A DNA stretch of 64,000 nucleotides from Pseudomonas mosselii (lineage in GTDB: Bacteria; Pseudomonadota; Gammaproteobacteria; Pseudomonadales; Pseudomonadaceae), in NCBI RefSeq assembly GCF_019823065.1, contig NZ_CP081966.1, forward strand, positions 2,263,501 through 2,327,500. Reading direction: 5' to 3'. Below the pieces are notes generated by a model that did not search any database, was not told the origin of the DNA, and saw nothing but the letters and a program-made list of their open reading frames with translations. The position numbers were made by a program, and so were the translations under genes. The stretch's first letter is position 1. Each line of letters begins with the position of its first letter. Below are positions 8,569-16,850 of the stretch, piece by piece.

Positions 8569-9129
8569 ATGAAAGCCGACAAAGAAATTTTCGTCTCCGT
8601 AGATATCGAGGCATCAGGCCCCATCCCGGGCAAGTACAGCATGCTGTCGATCGGCGCGTGCCTCACCTCCAACCCTGAGGAGCAGTTTTCTTGCTACCTG
8701 AAGCCGATTTCTGAGGAGTTCGTTCCTGCGGCTCTGGAGGTTACGGGTTTGTCCTTGGATAAGCTGCGCGAGGAGGGGATGGAACCCGCTGAGGCGATGT
8801 CACAGTTCAAGGCTTGGGTTGAGTCTCTTGAGGGCGCAGACCAGTCCGTAGTGTTCGTGGGGTTCAATGCATCCTTCGACTGGAGCTTCGTGAATTACTA
8901 CTTCCACCTGTACCTCGGTGAGAACCCATTTGGCATCGCCGCGTTGGACATCAAGTCGATGTTCTTCGGTACCGCTCAGTGCACCTGGAAATCGACTCGG
9001 TCGAGTGAGATCGAAAAAATTGTGAGTCCTGAAAGCTCTGGCAATCACGATGCGTTGGACGATGCCGTGTACCAGGCGGAGCTGTTCAATTTGATTCGAG
9101 AGAAGCTGGTAGCTAGTAAGCGGTCATAG
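8569..9129 (+). CDS. cap18: CBASS-associated DEDDh 3'-5' exonuclease (Cap18-like)
   Basis: This 186-aa exonuclease of the DnaQ/RNase T superfamily has DIEASG at residues 12-17 (Exo I), FNASFDWSF around 103 (Exo II) and NHDALDDA around 163 (Exo III). All four acids and the His of DEDDh are present. Such genes accompany CBASS loci as ancillary components of unclear role. I chose ATG 8569 over an upstream GTG because CGGAG precedes it. A 154-base gap separates it from cap6, so it may also have its own promoter. Confidence 0.8.
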   Translation: MKADKEIFVSVDIEASGPIPGKYSMLSIGACLTSNPEEQFSCYLKPISEEFVPAALEVTGLSLDKLREEGMEPAEAMSQFKAWVESLEGADQSVVFVGFNASFDWSFVNYYFHLYLGENPFGIAALDIKSMFFGTAQCTWKSTRSSEIEKIVSPESSGNHDALDDAVYQAELFNLIREKLVASKRS

Positions 9130-9231
9130 GCTTTTCTGGAAGCGCTGCTCGGTACCCTATGGTTACGTTTACTGGCAAAGCTCAACCACTTTCCAGGCTT
9201 GCAGAGCCAAAAAGCAAGTGTGGTGACCGGG

Positions 9232-9272
9232 CGCACCCGAGTGTTACCACGGATTAGGTAGCCTCGGGTGCG
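9232..9272. terminator. Bidirectional stem-loop between convergent genes
   Basis: A 10-bp stem CGCACCCGAG / CTCGGGTGCG (9232-9241 and 9263-9272) with a 20-21-base loop lies between the exonuclease gene and the opposing KAP NTPase gene. T-rich sequence follows on the right (GGCTTTTAAAG). Termination is inferred from the stem and the convergent position. Confidence 0.5.
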
Positions 9273-9289
9273 AGGGCTTTCAGTGGCTT

Positions 9290-10984
9290 TTAAAGAAGCC
9301 CGGCCTGGTTGTGATACTCGAAAAATTTTCGAATGATTCCAGAAAGCCGGGAGCTGGGTTCGGCTCTCAAAATGCTTCGGCATGCCTTAACAAAGCGATC
9401 ACCCACATCGCCAAAGTCCTGGTATGCAGCCTTGTGAAGCACGAACTGCATGCTTTGATTGAAGATCATTTCAAGGTTACGACCGTTGGCCTTAGAAATC
9501 TCAGCTTGGTACTCAGTTGCCTTGATGTGCTTGAGCAGATGCTCCTCAGCGTCGCCCCACCCTTGGGTCTTGCGGATGTGAGAGCATGCCTCGGCAAGGG
9601 TTGTTGTGGAGGACAGGCGCGCATATGCGGCGTTCAACACAGCTTCCACCTCAGGGCGAATCGGCCGAGTGGATGGCCACTGTGGAGGTACTAGCCCGTC
9701 GGGATGGGCGGCGTCTAGAGCTGTCGACCAGGAAGATAAAAATTCTTCGCTCAATTCCGGGCCGCCTGTAAGCTCCTCTGACAGATCCATGAGGTAGCTG
9801 AGAGTCGGTGGCTCGATAAATTCTGCGCCTGGAACCAAGCTGCGTAGCTCAGCTACCAGACGCTCTGTAGTGAGCTCGGGATACCAGTTGTAATGCTGAA
9901 TGAACTGCGCGACGCCCTTGCCTGAAATCAGCAGCCTGCTGTCGTGTCGGTAGCGCTCGACCAGATCTTGGACTGCCTGTGTATCCAATAGTCCAGTACG
10001 AAGAACCTCAACGACCAGTTTTTCGAACTCACCACAGCTGTAGATACCCAAGTCGCTCAGCAGTGAGTCCCACTGTGCATGCTGAGCATCATCTTCGCTT
10101 TCATCTTGATCGCCTTGCCGCGCTCGGATGGCTCTGAGGGTTGCCGATACCGTACCGTTATAATCAAGTAGGTACTCGAATGTAGGGCCATCCGGAAGCG
10201 ATTTAAAATGAATAGTGCTCAGTAGGACTACTGAGGGGATAACTTTCTCGATAACCTCGGCTGGAAGGGGGCCGTGCCCCTCGAGCAGTCGATTGGCGAC
10301 GCGGATGATTTTGCAAAGGATTCGAATGTTGGTGACGCCGCAGGTGACTGTGGCCTTCTCCAGTGCTTCCTCCCATTCGGTTTTGATGATGCCTTTGGCT
10401 ATGCCGAACGCTTCTGCCGGAGATGTGTCGAGCCGTAGCTCCTGATCGATTACCTTTTCTCGGAACTGCTCCCAGATTTTCTTATCCGTCAGCTTATCAT
10501 CGTTGAGCACGAGCAGTACCCGACATTTGTGAACTTGGACGCACTCATCAATGAAACCGAGAATTTCGTCAATGTGCAGCTTGTCGTGCTTGCGCTCAAT
10601 GTCATCGATAACAAGGAATTTGTTCTTAAGGAGAGTGGGTAGAATGACAAGGGGGAGGTTGTCCATCGCGTTAAAGCTACGATGTAGTCCCTTAGCTAGC
10701 TTAGTGAGCCCTTCGAAAGCTTCAGTAATTTGAGTAGCGACACCCTTGTCAACAAGTCTCGGCATTAGGGCGTAAGCAACCTTCGTCTTCAGGTCATTAA
10801 CTGAACTCACCCCAAAAAGTGAGATGGCAGCTGCTTTTTTTATCGTCTCGTCTACCGAGGTGTCACGAACCTGCTGCCAAAGGTGCGTCTTGCCTGTGCC
10901 CCATTTGCCTGTCAGAGCAATGACTCGATTATCCTGAGAAGCAAGGGTCAGCAACAAATTGTGCTTGCAGCGTTCGATGGTCAT
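9290..10984 (-). CDS. KAP-type P-loop NTPase
   Basis: This 564-aa STAND/KAP-class NTPase has a Walker A motif TGKWGTGKT at about residues 25-33 and a Walker B motif LVIDDIERK at about 124-132. The C-terminal 300 residues are helical and unassigned, probably a sensor or effector part. KAP-like NTPases are recurrent in anti-phage modules. The gene is convergent with the CBASS exonuclease and divergent from the HEPN-like gene, 122 bases away. No membrane segment characteristic of classical KAP proteins is evident. Confidence 0.75.
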   Translation of the reverse strand: MTIERCKHNLLLTLASQDNRVIALTGKWGTGKTHLWQQVRDTSVDETIKKAAAISLFGVSSVNDLKTKVAYALMPRLVDKGVATQITEAFEGLTKLAKGLHRSFNAMDNLPLVILPTLLKNKFLVIDDIERKHDKLHIDEILGFIDECVQVHKCRVLLVLNDDKLTDKKIWEQFREKVIDQELRLDTSPAEAFGIAKGIIKTEWEEALEKATVTCGVTNIRILCKIIRVANRLLEGHGPLPAEVIEKVIPSVVLLSTIHFKSLPDGPTFEYLLDYNGTVSATLRAIRARQGDQDESEDDAQHAQWDSLLSDLGIYSCGEFEKLVVEVLRTGLLDTQAVQDLVERYRHDSRLLISGKGVAQFIQHYNWYPELTTERLVAELRSLVPGAEFIEPPTLSYLMDLSEELTGGPELSEEFLSSWSTALDAAHPDGLVPPQWPSTRPIRPEVEAVLNAAYARLSSTTTLAEACSHIRKTQGWGDAEEHLLKHIKATEYQAEISKANGRNLEMIFNQSMQFVLHKAAYQDFGDVGDRFVKACRSILRAEPSSRLSGIIRKFFEYHNQAGLL

Positions 10985-11106
10985 CTAAACTCCGAATAAT
11001 ATAATGCGTCCTTGTGTAGTGAGGTGGTGGCGGGCTCAAGAATTTCAAGTGTCTCAAGGCGAAATTTTTTGCAATGATGTGGAGCGTTGAATGTCAGGAG
11101 GATTTT

Positions 11107-11910
11107 ATGAGTAACCGAGAAGCGGTTGTGAGCTCGAAAAGCAAGGGGATTTTTAAGGCTGCAAACTGGAAAAAAGAAGGTGACGGTCTTTTGGTGGCGG
11201 CAAAGGCACTGAGGCAACAGTGTTTATTGAATAAAGAAGAAGTTATTAAGATTATTGCTGATCAGAGCCCTAGGTCTTCTGAGGTATTTATCAAGGACTC
11301 CGCTCTGGCTCGGTCATCAATGTTGCTGCTTGGCTATGCGGTTGAAATGTTCTTGAAGGGCGGGGTGGTCAAACTTTATTCACACTGTCCAGAAGACCTG
11401 GTTGAGCGTGTAGTTCGCAAACTCGGACATGACTACGAGTGCATGGCCGAGCGGCTGGATATAAACCTTGAGCCTGATCAGTTAAAGCAATTGAAAGATC
11501 TGTCTAGAAGTGTCGTTAACGACGCGCGATACCCAATCACACCTTCACTGGGTACAGACTTTTTCGAACAGACCAACCAAGTCACCCGATTCAACAATCG
11601 ACAGCCAAACTTTGAGAGCCTAGTAGGGCTGGTCGAGCAGATACGCGATTTCGCTCGGAAGATTGACTCGGACAGTTCCAATCCTGCCTGGTTTCAGCAT
11701 CGCTGGACAGACTGGGGTTACGTGGTTGCAAGGTCGGGTGGGAACTTGCCTCCTACTATCGTATTTAGACATGAAGATCAACTGGTAGGGTCTGATTTGC
11801 GCAGTGCAATCGAAGCAGTGGTAACGCTATCTGCAGACTTTGATTGCTTTCAGATTTACGAGGACAGGGGTAATGGTAGAAGTCGTCGATGCGAGCGGTG
11901 GAGTCTGTAG
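11107..11910 (+). CDS. HEPN-like domain protein
   Basis: This 267-aa protein starts at the ATG at 11107, which has AGGAGG 6 bases upstream. Residues 70-150 match the layout of HEPN folds: LGYAVEMFLKG, then KLGHDYECM, then VVNDARYP. The RxxxxH nuclease motif is not obvious, so it may be a non-catalytic or divergent HEPN. HEPN proteins are often RNases in toxin-antitoxin and defence modules. Its divergent NTPase neighbour is the best candidate partner. The last 100 residues are unassigned. Confidence 0.55.
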   Translation: MSNREAVVSSKSKGIFKAANWKKEGDGLLVAAKALRQQCLLNKEEVIKIIADQSPRSSEVFIKDSALARSSMLLLGYAVEMFLKGGVVKLYSHCPEDLVERVVRKLGHDYECMAERLDINLEPDQLKQLKDLSRSVVNDARYPITPSLGTDFFEQTNQVTRFNNRQPNFESLVGLVEQIRDFARKIDSDSSNPAWFQHRWTDWGYVVARSGGNLPPTIVFRHEDQLVGSDLRSAIEAVVTLSADFDCFQIYEDRGNGRSRRCERWSL

Positions 11911-12083
11911 GAGTGAGTGGTATGAGAAGAACTATCCGGCATATAAGTTTGCGCCACACAGGTTTCTCGTGATGGCAATTCTTCTGAGACCGAGACACTC
12001 AAAGCTTTTCGTGCTTCAACACTGGGGTCGTGTCTGTCTGGAAAGTTACTAACCGTATTTTGGCGATAAAAATTCGCTCAGAA

Positions 12084-12117
12084 CTACCGTTAGGGGAGTA
12101 CGGTAGAGGTGGTTTTT
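12084..12117 (+). terminator. Probable rho-independent terminator
   Basis: A 7-bp stem CTACCGT / ACGGTAG (12084-12090 and 12100-12106) is followed a few bases later by TTTTT. It would end rightward transcription from the HEPN-like gene. The convergent small gene stops at 12119. Confidence 0.45.
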
Positions 12118-12118
12118 C

Positions 12119-12316
12119 TTATTTTTTGGTGGCAAAACCCTTTAGATAAATTTTGGGGATTTCATAGCTTTGGTGTCTCATGATTTTTTTAATCTCTTCT
12201 GCCGAAAGGCTAGAGAGTTCGAGTGCATATGCTTTTGCCACGGCCTGTCTCGATTTGTGGTCGGTCAGCTGATGGAGGTGGTGAAAATATGAGGTTTCTG
12301 TATTGTCGTATTTCAT
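12119..12316 (-). CDS. Hypothetical small protein, 65 aa
   Basis: No family is recognised. The internal ATG at 12316 is preferred because TTGGAGG lies 7 bases before it. The protein is basic at its C-terminus and probably helical. It stands alone between a terminator and a long inverted repeat, in AT-rich island sequence. Confidence 0.45.
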   Translation of the reverse strand: MKYDNTETSYFHHLHQLTDHKSRQAVAKAYALELSSLSAEEIKKIMRHQSYEIPKIYLKGFATKK

Positions 12317-12404
12317 TAAATGCCTCCAAGGTGAGGGCTCCATTAAAATGGCTTCATGGTGGGCGCGTCAAGAGGTTTAGGAATTTTTCGTGATCGGTCA
12401 TATA

Positions 12405-12437
12405 TATTAAGAGTACGCTATAAATGTACTCTTAATA
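12405..12437. repeat. Perfect 12-bp inverted repeat with 9-base spacer
   Basis: Arms TATTAAGAGTAC (12405-12416) and GTACTCTTAATA (12426-12437) pair exactly around GCTATAAAT. It lies about 90 bases upstream of the small gene that starts at 12316 and 575 bases before the tRNA-Ser fragment. An HTH operator is the simplest reading; a recombination site of the island end is an alternative. Confidence 0.5.
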
Positions 12438-13010
12438 ATCGTGATGTTGAGTTTTTGGTTTGACATTTCCCTTGGGATGCTCGGCGCATTGGTGACATTT
12501 GCGCTGCCGTCAATTCTTCAAGAAATAGCGGGACTTCCTATTCCCGGCTTGATCTAGCTTCACGTTAGGTGCTTGGTATAGGGGCGAAGAAGAAAGGTGC
12601 CACGTGGATAGGCAGCTGGAAATTGGTGAAAATTGACACCTGGCTTTCCAAAAGGTTGGCACTACACGTTGGTGCTCCCTTCGAGAGTCATCGTTGGGCA
12701 TGGCGCGGCCGGCGGAGCCGGCTGAGTCATTTCTACAGTGGTGAAAATGATTGGGCGACAATGGAAATTGAGCCTGTGGTAGGGACGTCCACAAGGGTCA
12801 ATAGGCAAGCGTCATGACAGGGCTTCAAGCGCTGCGGGCCTTGAAATAAGGCGCAACTGCTAAGGTGCAACGAATTGCATCTTGTGAGACGGCAAGGCTT
12901 CAGAAATGGGGTTTCGTTGGAGGCCGCGAATTATTTGGTGTTGACAGCTGAGGTGGGTGAGGTCATCATGTCGTCCAAGGAAAGGGTAATAGGTTGAACC
13001 AGATATAACC
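12438..13010. other. Gene-poor stretch at the end of the left island
   Basis: No convincing gene is seen. The open frames here lack ribosome sites and recognisable domains. The stretch leads directly into the tRNA-Ser fragment and probably holds the non-coding end of the left element. Confidence 0.4.
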
Positions 13011-13034
13011 GTTCGAATCTCTACGCTTCCGCCA
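13011..13034 (+). other. tRNA-Ser 3'-end fragment, attachment site between two integrated elements
   Basis: The bases read GTTCGAATCT then CTACGCTTCCGCCA. This corresponds to the T-arm, the acceptor 3' strand and the encoded CCA of a Pseudomonas tRNA-Ser ending in CGCTTCCGCCA. The D-arm and anticodon part do not precede it, so this is a remnant and not a gene. The natural tRNA terminator and an integrase gene follow, as expected of an att site. Confidence 0.75.
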
Positions 13035-13041
13035 CATTCAA

Positions 13042-13065
13042 AGCCCTGATTTTTCAGGGCTTTTT
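13042..13065 (+). terminator. Rho-independent terminator behind the tRNA-Ser fragment
   Basis: The stem AGCCCTG / CAGGGCT (13042-13048 and 13055-13061) is followed by TTTTT. It is probably the original tRNA terminator carried with the att region. Confidence 0.8.
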
Positions 13066-13145
13066 GCGTTTTTGGGGCTTAGTAAAACTACCCATGGGAA
13101 CACCCTTGGGAATGGTATTATTTGTCAGCGCTGGCAAAACTTTCC

Positions 13146-14207
13146 CTATTTGGTGGGTTTCGCCAGAGCTCCAACACGGCGGTAGACCCGTTCGGTGATG
13201 TCGCCCTTGGTGTGCCCGAGCAGCAGGCTGGCGTGGTCGATGTCAGTGATTTCCGACGCAGCTTTTGGGCGGATGTCTCGGAACTGGAACTGGCTGATCC
13301 GGCCGGCCAGGATCTGGTCACCGGCTGCGACTGCTTCCTTCACAGCTTCCTCCCTGGCATCGTCCCATCGATGGCGAAGCATGGCCGCCGAGACCCGTTT
13401 GCCTGAATCAGTCAACAGCAGGTAGGGTGATCCATGGGGTGTGTTCCGCTCCAGAATCTTTCTGATCAGACTGCCCAGGCCACTTTCCACTCCGTCCACC
13501 TCGAGCATGATCCGCAGCTTCTTGTTGGTTTTCTTCTGTTTCACACCGAGGGCATTGCCCTCGATGTCGTCCCGCCTCATCACCAGCACGTCCGCCGGCC
13601 GCTGGCCCGTCAAATACGCTAAGTCCATGGCGTCCTTCAATTCACAAACCGCTTTCGCGTAAACCGCGCTCCAGATTGCGTCGTTCGCGTAGAAGTCCCG
13701 CGGCACCTCCTTATTCTTGCGTACACCCTGGCAGGGGTTCTCCCTGTTGGTCAGGCCCCATTCACGGGCGATGTTGAAGATGTGCGACAGGGTGGCGATC
13801 TCTCGGTTTGCCCGGACCGGCGCCGTCCTGGCGTCGCGGTACTTCGCTACGTGAGCGGGCGTGATGCCGTCGATTGGAGCCTTCTCGAAGTAGCTGCGCA
13901 ACTGGCGTATCTCCGCCAGGTTATCTTTCTGAGTGCGCGGCGCCTTCTTCGGGATGATGTCGCGCTCGTATCGGTCAAAGATCGCACCCATGGTGACCAG
14001 GTCCTTGGGTTTCTCTTTGGCTTCCAGCTCGGCCCACTTCAGCCTTGCCAGATTCAGGTCAGTACCCAGCGGTACCGGCTTCCCAGACTTATCCAAGTAG
14101 AAGTAGCTGATCCACTCCTTGCCAGGGTTTTTCTTGCTCTTACTAGTGCGCTTGCGTCGATACATGCCGGGCGGCAGGTCACGGTTCTCAGTCTTCCTTG
14201 GGCGCAT
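13146..14207 (-). CDS. int: Phage-type tyrosine integrase
   Basis: This 353-aa integrase has an N-terminal DNA-binding region with Arg/Lys-rich start (MRPRKTENRD), a core-binding SAM-like part at about 90-170, and a catalytic domain. Visible catalytic elements are the first Arg in TGQRPADVL (about 207), FRDIRPKAA (about 307), LLGHTKGD (about 332) and the Tyr in VYRRVG (about 343). It would insert the element into the tRNA-Ser 3' end that lies 110 bases from its stop. The excisionase-like gene ends 2 bases before its start, so the two form one transcript. Confidence 0.9.
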   Translation of the reverse strand: MRPRKTENRDLPPGMYRRKRTSKSKKNPGKEWISYFYLDKSGKPVPLGTDLNLARLKWAELEAKEKPKDLVTMGAIFDRYERDIIPKKAPRTQKDNLAEIRQLRSYFEKAPIDGITPAHVAKYRDARTAPVRANREIATLSHIFNIAREWGLTNRENPCQGVRKNKEVPRDFYANDAIWSAVYAKAVCELKDAMDLAYLTGQRPADVLVMRRDDIEGNALGVKQKKTNKKLRIMLEVDGVESGLGSLIRKILERNTPHGSPYLLLTDSGKRVSAAMLRHRWDDAREEAVKEAVAAGDQILAGRISQFQFRDIRPKAASEITDIDHASLLLGHTKGDITERVYRRVGALAKPTK

Positions 14208-14208
14208 T

Positions 14209-14451
14209 TCACCTCACCTTCGAAATGTCAGGTGTCCACGCAGGGACTACCGGTGGTGGCGACGCCGTTGGCATTATTCCAAGGCTCACGCCCAGCTTCA
14301 TGCGGACGTAATGGCGGCCAACCAGTGGGCGCCCGCTGCGGGTTTCAACGAACACCCAGCCACGTTCCTCTAGCCAGCGACGCTGATATCCCCTGGCCTT
14401 ATAGCCAGTCAGCTCGGCGAGCTCTTCGTCTGAAAGAATCTCGGTTTGCAT
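14209..14451 (-). CDS. DUF4224 excisionase-like protein
   Basis: This 80-aa protein begins with LSDEELAELTGYK and continues with RRWLEERGW, the pattern of DUF4224 proteins, which form a small winged HTH. The family sits next to phage integrases and is thought to direct excision. The gene is tightly linked to int. A diverged second copy exists at 35190-35423. Confidence 0.7.
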   Translation of the reverse strand: MQTEILSDEELAELTGYKARGYQRRWLEERGWVFVETRSGRPLVGRHYVRMKLGVSLGIMPTASPPPVVPAWTPDISKVR

Positions 14452-14488
14452 GTGATGGTCTCCACGCCGCTGATTGCGGCAGGTGTGA

Positions 14489-14593
14489 TTAGTTAACTGG
14501 CACTTTCGCCAAGTCGCTGCGCTTGATGACGATGTACCGGTCTTCGCGCTGGAAGGGCGCGCCGGTGTTGTTGGATTGGTTTTCTGTGGGCAT
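14489..14593 (-). CDS. Small phage protein, 34 aa
   Basis: The frame is short, but its first residues (MPTENQSN) and the 5' leader closely match those of the gene at 16416-16805 (MPTENRSN). The region before the ATG has AAGG. It is likely a small accessory phage protein, possibly truncated; function unknown. Confidence 0.45.
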   Translation of the reverse strand: MPTENQSNNTGAPFQREDRYIVIKRSDLAKVPVN

Positions 14594-14636
14594 GGGGAGA
14601 CCTTTCGGGTAGATTTCGCTTTCTAAAGGAGGTGGT

Positions 14637-15266
14637 ATGCGCTATCTAAAGAGTTTCTGGGTTTTCGGCACTTTGATTATGCTGCCGGTCATAGCTGCGG
14701 CTCTTATCTCTTTTTTCTTGTATAGGTCGCAGTTTGATGGTGAGTTTTCTACCGTATCTAGCCGGTGGTCTGAGTTTGGTGGCTACATTGGGGGAGTTTT
14801 GGGGCCGGTAGTTTCTTTTTGCACGTTAATCGCAGTAGTGCGGACTGTGTACCTTCAACGAGAATTACTCGATATCCAGAAATCTGAATTCAGAGAGATT
14901 TCCAGTCAGCAGCAAGGCCAACTCGTTCTCGCCAAAGAGGAAATGGAAAGTGCTCGTACAGCGTCATACAAGGAAGTTCAGCTTCGATTGGTTGAAATGC
15001 TTATAGAGCAAACTAGGCGGCAGGCAGAGCTTATCCAAGATCATATCCGTAAGCACTCGGAAAATAATCCAATATTCAGGCCCGGTGAGTACTTGGAAAA
15101 GCTTTCGAAGAAGCATAATAGCTTAATAAAGCAAGAAGGGGATTTGCGGTTAGTGATGGTTGAACTTTCTGTGACTGACTTCTTATCAATAGAGGAGGTT
15201 AGAGCTTTTTTGCGGCCGACTTTGACTGAGTTCTTAAAGCCAAATGGTGAGGCGAGATCATCGTAA
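14637..15266 (+). CDS. Membrane-anchored coiled-coil protein, possible phage accessory (moron) gene
   Basis: This 209-aa protein has two N-terminal membrane segments (about residues 8-30 and 48-70) followed by a long charged helix (about 75-160) that probably forms a coiled coil. The layout resembles putative phage abortive-infection proteins, but no specific family can be named. It starts after AAAGGAGG. It is transcribed against the surrounding phage genes, has lower GC, and ends with a 9-base overlap with the opposite gene. All of this fits a moron. Confidence 0.6.
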   Translation: MRYLKSFWVFGTLIMLPVIAAALISFFLYRSQFDGEFSTVSSRWSEFGGYIGGVLGPVVSFCTLIAVVRTVYLQRELLDIQKSEFREISSQQQGQLVLAKEEMESARTASYKEVQLRLVEMLIEQTRRQAELIQDHIRKHSENNPIFRPGEYLEKLSKKHNSLIKQEGDLRLVMVELSVTDFLSIEEVRAFLRPTLTEFLKPNGEARSS

Positions 15267-16013
15267 TTCACGCTCTGCCATTTCGCAGAAGAACGAGCAA
15301 GAGGGGATCTTCTCGTTGCGCCTCACCGGGCCATCGCCGAGGTCGCGTAGGGAGAAACGGACGTTGGTGGTTCGGTTGCGGAACAGGTAGGAGCCTTCGC
15401 CCAGGTCGTCCTGAATTACGCACAGCGCCTCGAACTGCTCCGGGAAATCTTGCCGGATGGCGCGGAAGTAGCCTTCGCCGCCCTTCACACAGCCTATGCA
15501 GTTGGCGTTCTCGTATCCCATCCGGTACATCAGCGGCAGCTCGATGCCTGCGCGCAGCAGGATGGCCTTGCAGTCGTCTTTGCCCAAGCCCCTGTCGATC
15601 AGAGGGGCGATAACTGGCCGGTCGGGGTTTCGTTCCCTGAAGTCCTCCAGGCGATCGGCCTCTTCGGCCGTGTAACCGAACACCATTACGTCACCAGGCA
15701 GCTTCCATGTGTCGAGCAAGCGACGCTTGAGGATCTTGGTGCACGGCGCCCCGGTACGGCCTTTCATGTAGCGCTCGCGGCGGAAGACCTCATGGGCGTC
15801 GGCGCTGTACTTCTCATCACGCAGGACGGTGATCGGCTGGCCGAACCAGGCCTCGCAGTCTTTGGCGAACCGGCGGTTGTCTGCTTCCTCGTTGGCGAGG
15901 AATGCGTTGATGATCTGCACGTCGTGCGTGCTGCCGTACTCAGCTAGGGCCAGCTTGGTGGCCACCGCCGAAGCGGCGCCGCAACTGAACTGGCAGACGA
16001 TCCTGGCGTTCAT
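15258..16013 (-). CDS. PAPS reductase-like PP-loop protein of phage type
   Basis: This 251-aa member of the phosphoadenosine phosphosulfate reductase-like superfamily has a PP-loop FSCGAASAV at residues 9-17, a variant of SGGxxS. Further Cys residues occur in APCTKI (about 90), NCIGC (about 171) and SCSFFC near the end, suggesting an Fe-S or metal site. Phage and island members are thought to act in sulfur or adenylate chemistry on nucleic acids rather than in sulfate assimilation; here that is inference. It belongs to the leftward early-gene block. Confidence 0.7.
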   Translation of the reverse strand: MNARIVCQFSCGAASAVATKLALAEYGSTHDVQIINAFLANEEADNRRFAKDCEAWFGQPITVLRDEKYSADAHEVFRRERYMKGRTGAPCTKILKRRLLDTWKLPGDVMVFGYTAEEADRLEDFRERNPDRPVIAPLIDRGLGKDDCKAILLRAGIELPLMYRMGYENANCIGCVKGGEGYFRAIRQDFPEQFEALCVIQDDLGEGSYLFRNRTTNVRFSLRDLGDGPVRRNEKIPSCSFFCEMAERELR

Positions 16014-16056
16014 CGCGGAGCCCTCCAGATCAGGTAGGCCATGTAGGCGACGGCAA

Positions 16057-16326
16057 TCATGATGCAGCCTGCTTTGCTGGTGGCCAGGATGCGTATTCTC
16101 CCTGCGGCAGCTCGTCGGTCACGTCATGGCCGGCCCACTCCAAGAATTTCTTGATAGGCATGCGCGGATAGTGGCGCCCAGGGGCCACTGATGGTCCGTC
16201 GTACTGGACCTCATCCACGCCGACATAGATGACCGTTCGATCATTGATCAGACCGCAGCTGCGCACGCACGCGGGTTTCTTGCCGCGATAGGTGCGGCCG
16301 CGCTCCAGTTTGAGTATTTCAGGCAT
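16057..16326 (-). CDS. Hypothetical phage protein, 89 aa
   Basis: The product is predicted soluble and of mixed beta structure, with no recognised domain. The start at 16326 has AAGGAA 6 bases upstream. It lies in the leftward phage block between the PAPS-reductase-like gene and a Cys-rich gene. Confidence 0.5.
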   Translation of the reverse strand: MPEILKLERGRTYRGKKPACVRSCGLINDRTVIYVGVDEVQYDGPSVAPGRHYPRMPIKKFLEWAGHDVTDELPQGEYASWPPAKQAAS

Positions 16327-16415
16327 GACGATTCCTTGGCTGCTGTATCGCAGCGGCGAGTTGAGGGAAGAGGTTTTGAATTAGAAAGAGTACAAGTGTG
16401 CTCTTTGCGTCATGA

Positions 16416-16805
16416 TCAGGCGTCTGGGCGCACGCCATCACCGTTCAAGTCCTCGCACAACTGTGCATCGCATTCGGGGCAGTCCGTGAGCCGGCAGTGT
16501 TCAGCTTCCTCGCAATGCTTACATCCAGGGGTTGGGCCGTATGTGACCTCCGGCTCGGCGCTGGTTTGCATTCCGTCATTTAGCCAAGCTGCGACTTGGT
16601 CAGCGCTCAGAACGGCGAGGGTCTCGGAGCATTCATCGCAGCCCAACACCAGCAAGCACTGAACATCTTGTGTGGTGAGCCGGCCATGTTGAGCGTGACC
16701 GGCGTTCTTGTTGTGGGTCTGCCAAGTCAGGGAGGTGCTGCCGCATTCGCGACAGACACGGATGCAGAGTTTCTTCTCGGTGTTGGATCGGTTTTCTGTG
16801 GGCAT
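16416..16805 (-). CDS. Cys-rich putative zinc-ribbon phage protein, 129 aa
   Basis: Several CxxC-type pairs are visible (CRECG near residue 18, LGCDEC near 55, CKHC near 95, DCPEC near 108). They suggest two zinc-binding ribbons. The function is unknown; such proteins in early phage regions may bind nucleic acid. Its first residues repeat those of the 34-aa gene at 14489. Confidence 0.55.
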   Translation of the reverse strand: MPTENRSNTEKKLCIRVCRECGSTSLTWQTHNKNAGHAQHGRLTTQDVQCLLVLGCDECSETLAVLSADQVAAWLNDGMQTSAEPEVTYGPTPGCKHCEEAEHCRLTDCPECDAQLCEDLNGDGVRPDA

Positions 16806-16850
16806 GGGGATACCTGCCTGCTATAACGGAGTATTTAAGGGGACTTAGGG

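Noticed and set aside
12510..12817. Two overlapping frames of about 80-95 aa on opposite strands
   Set aside because: No ribosome site or recognisable domain; likely chance open frames in the non-coding end of the left island.
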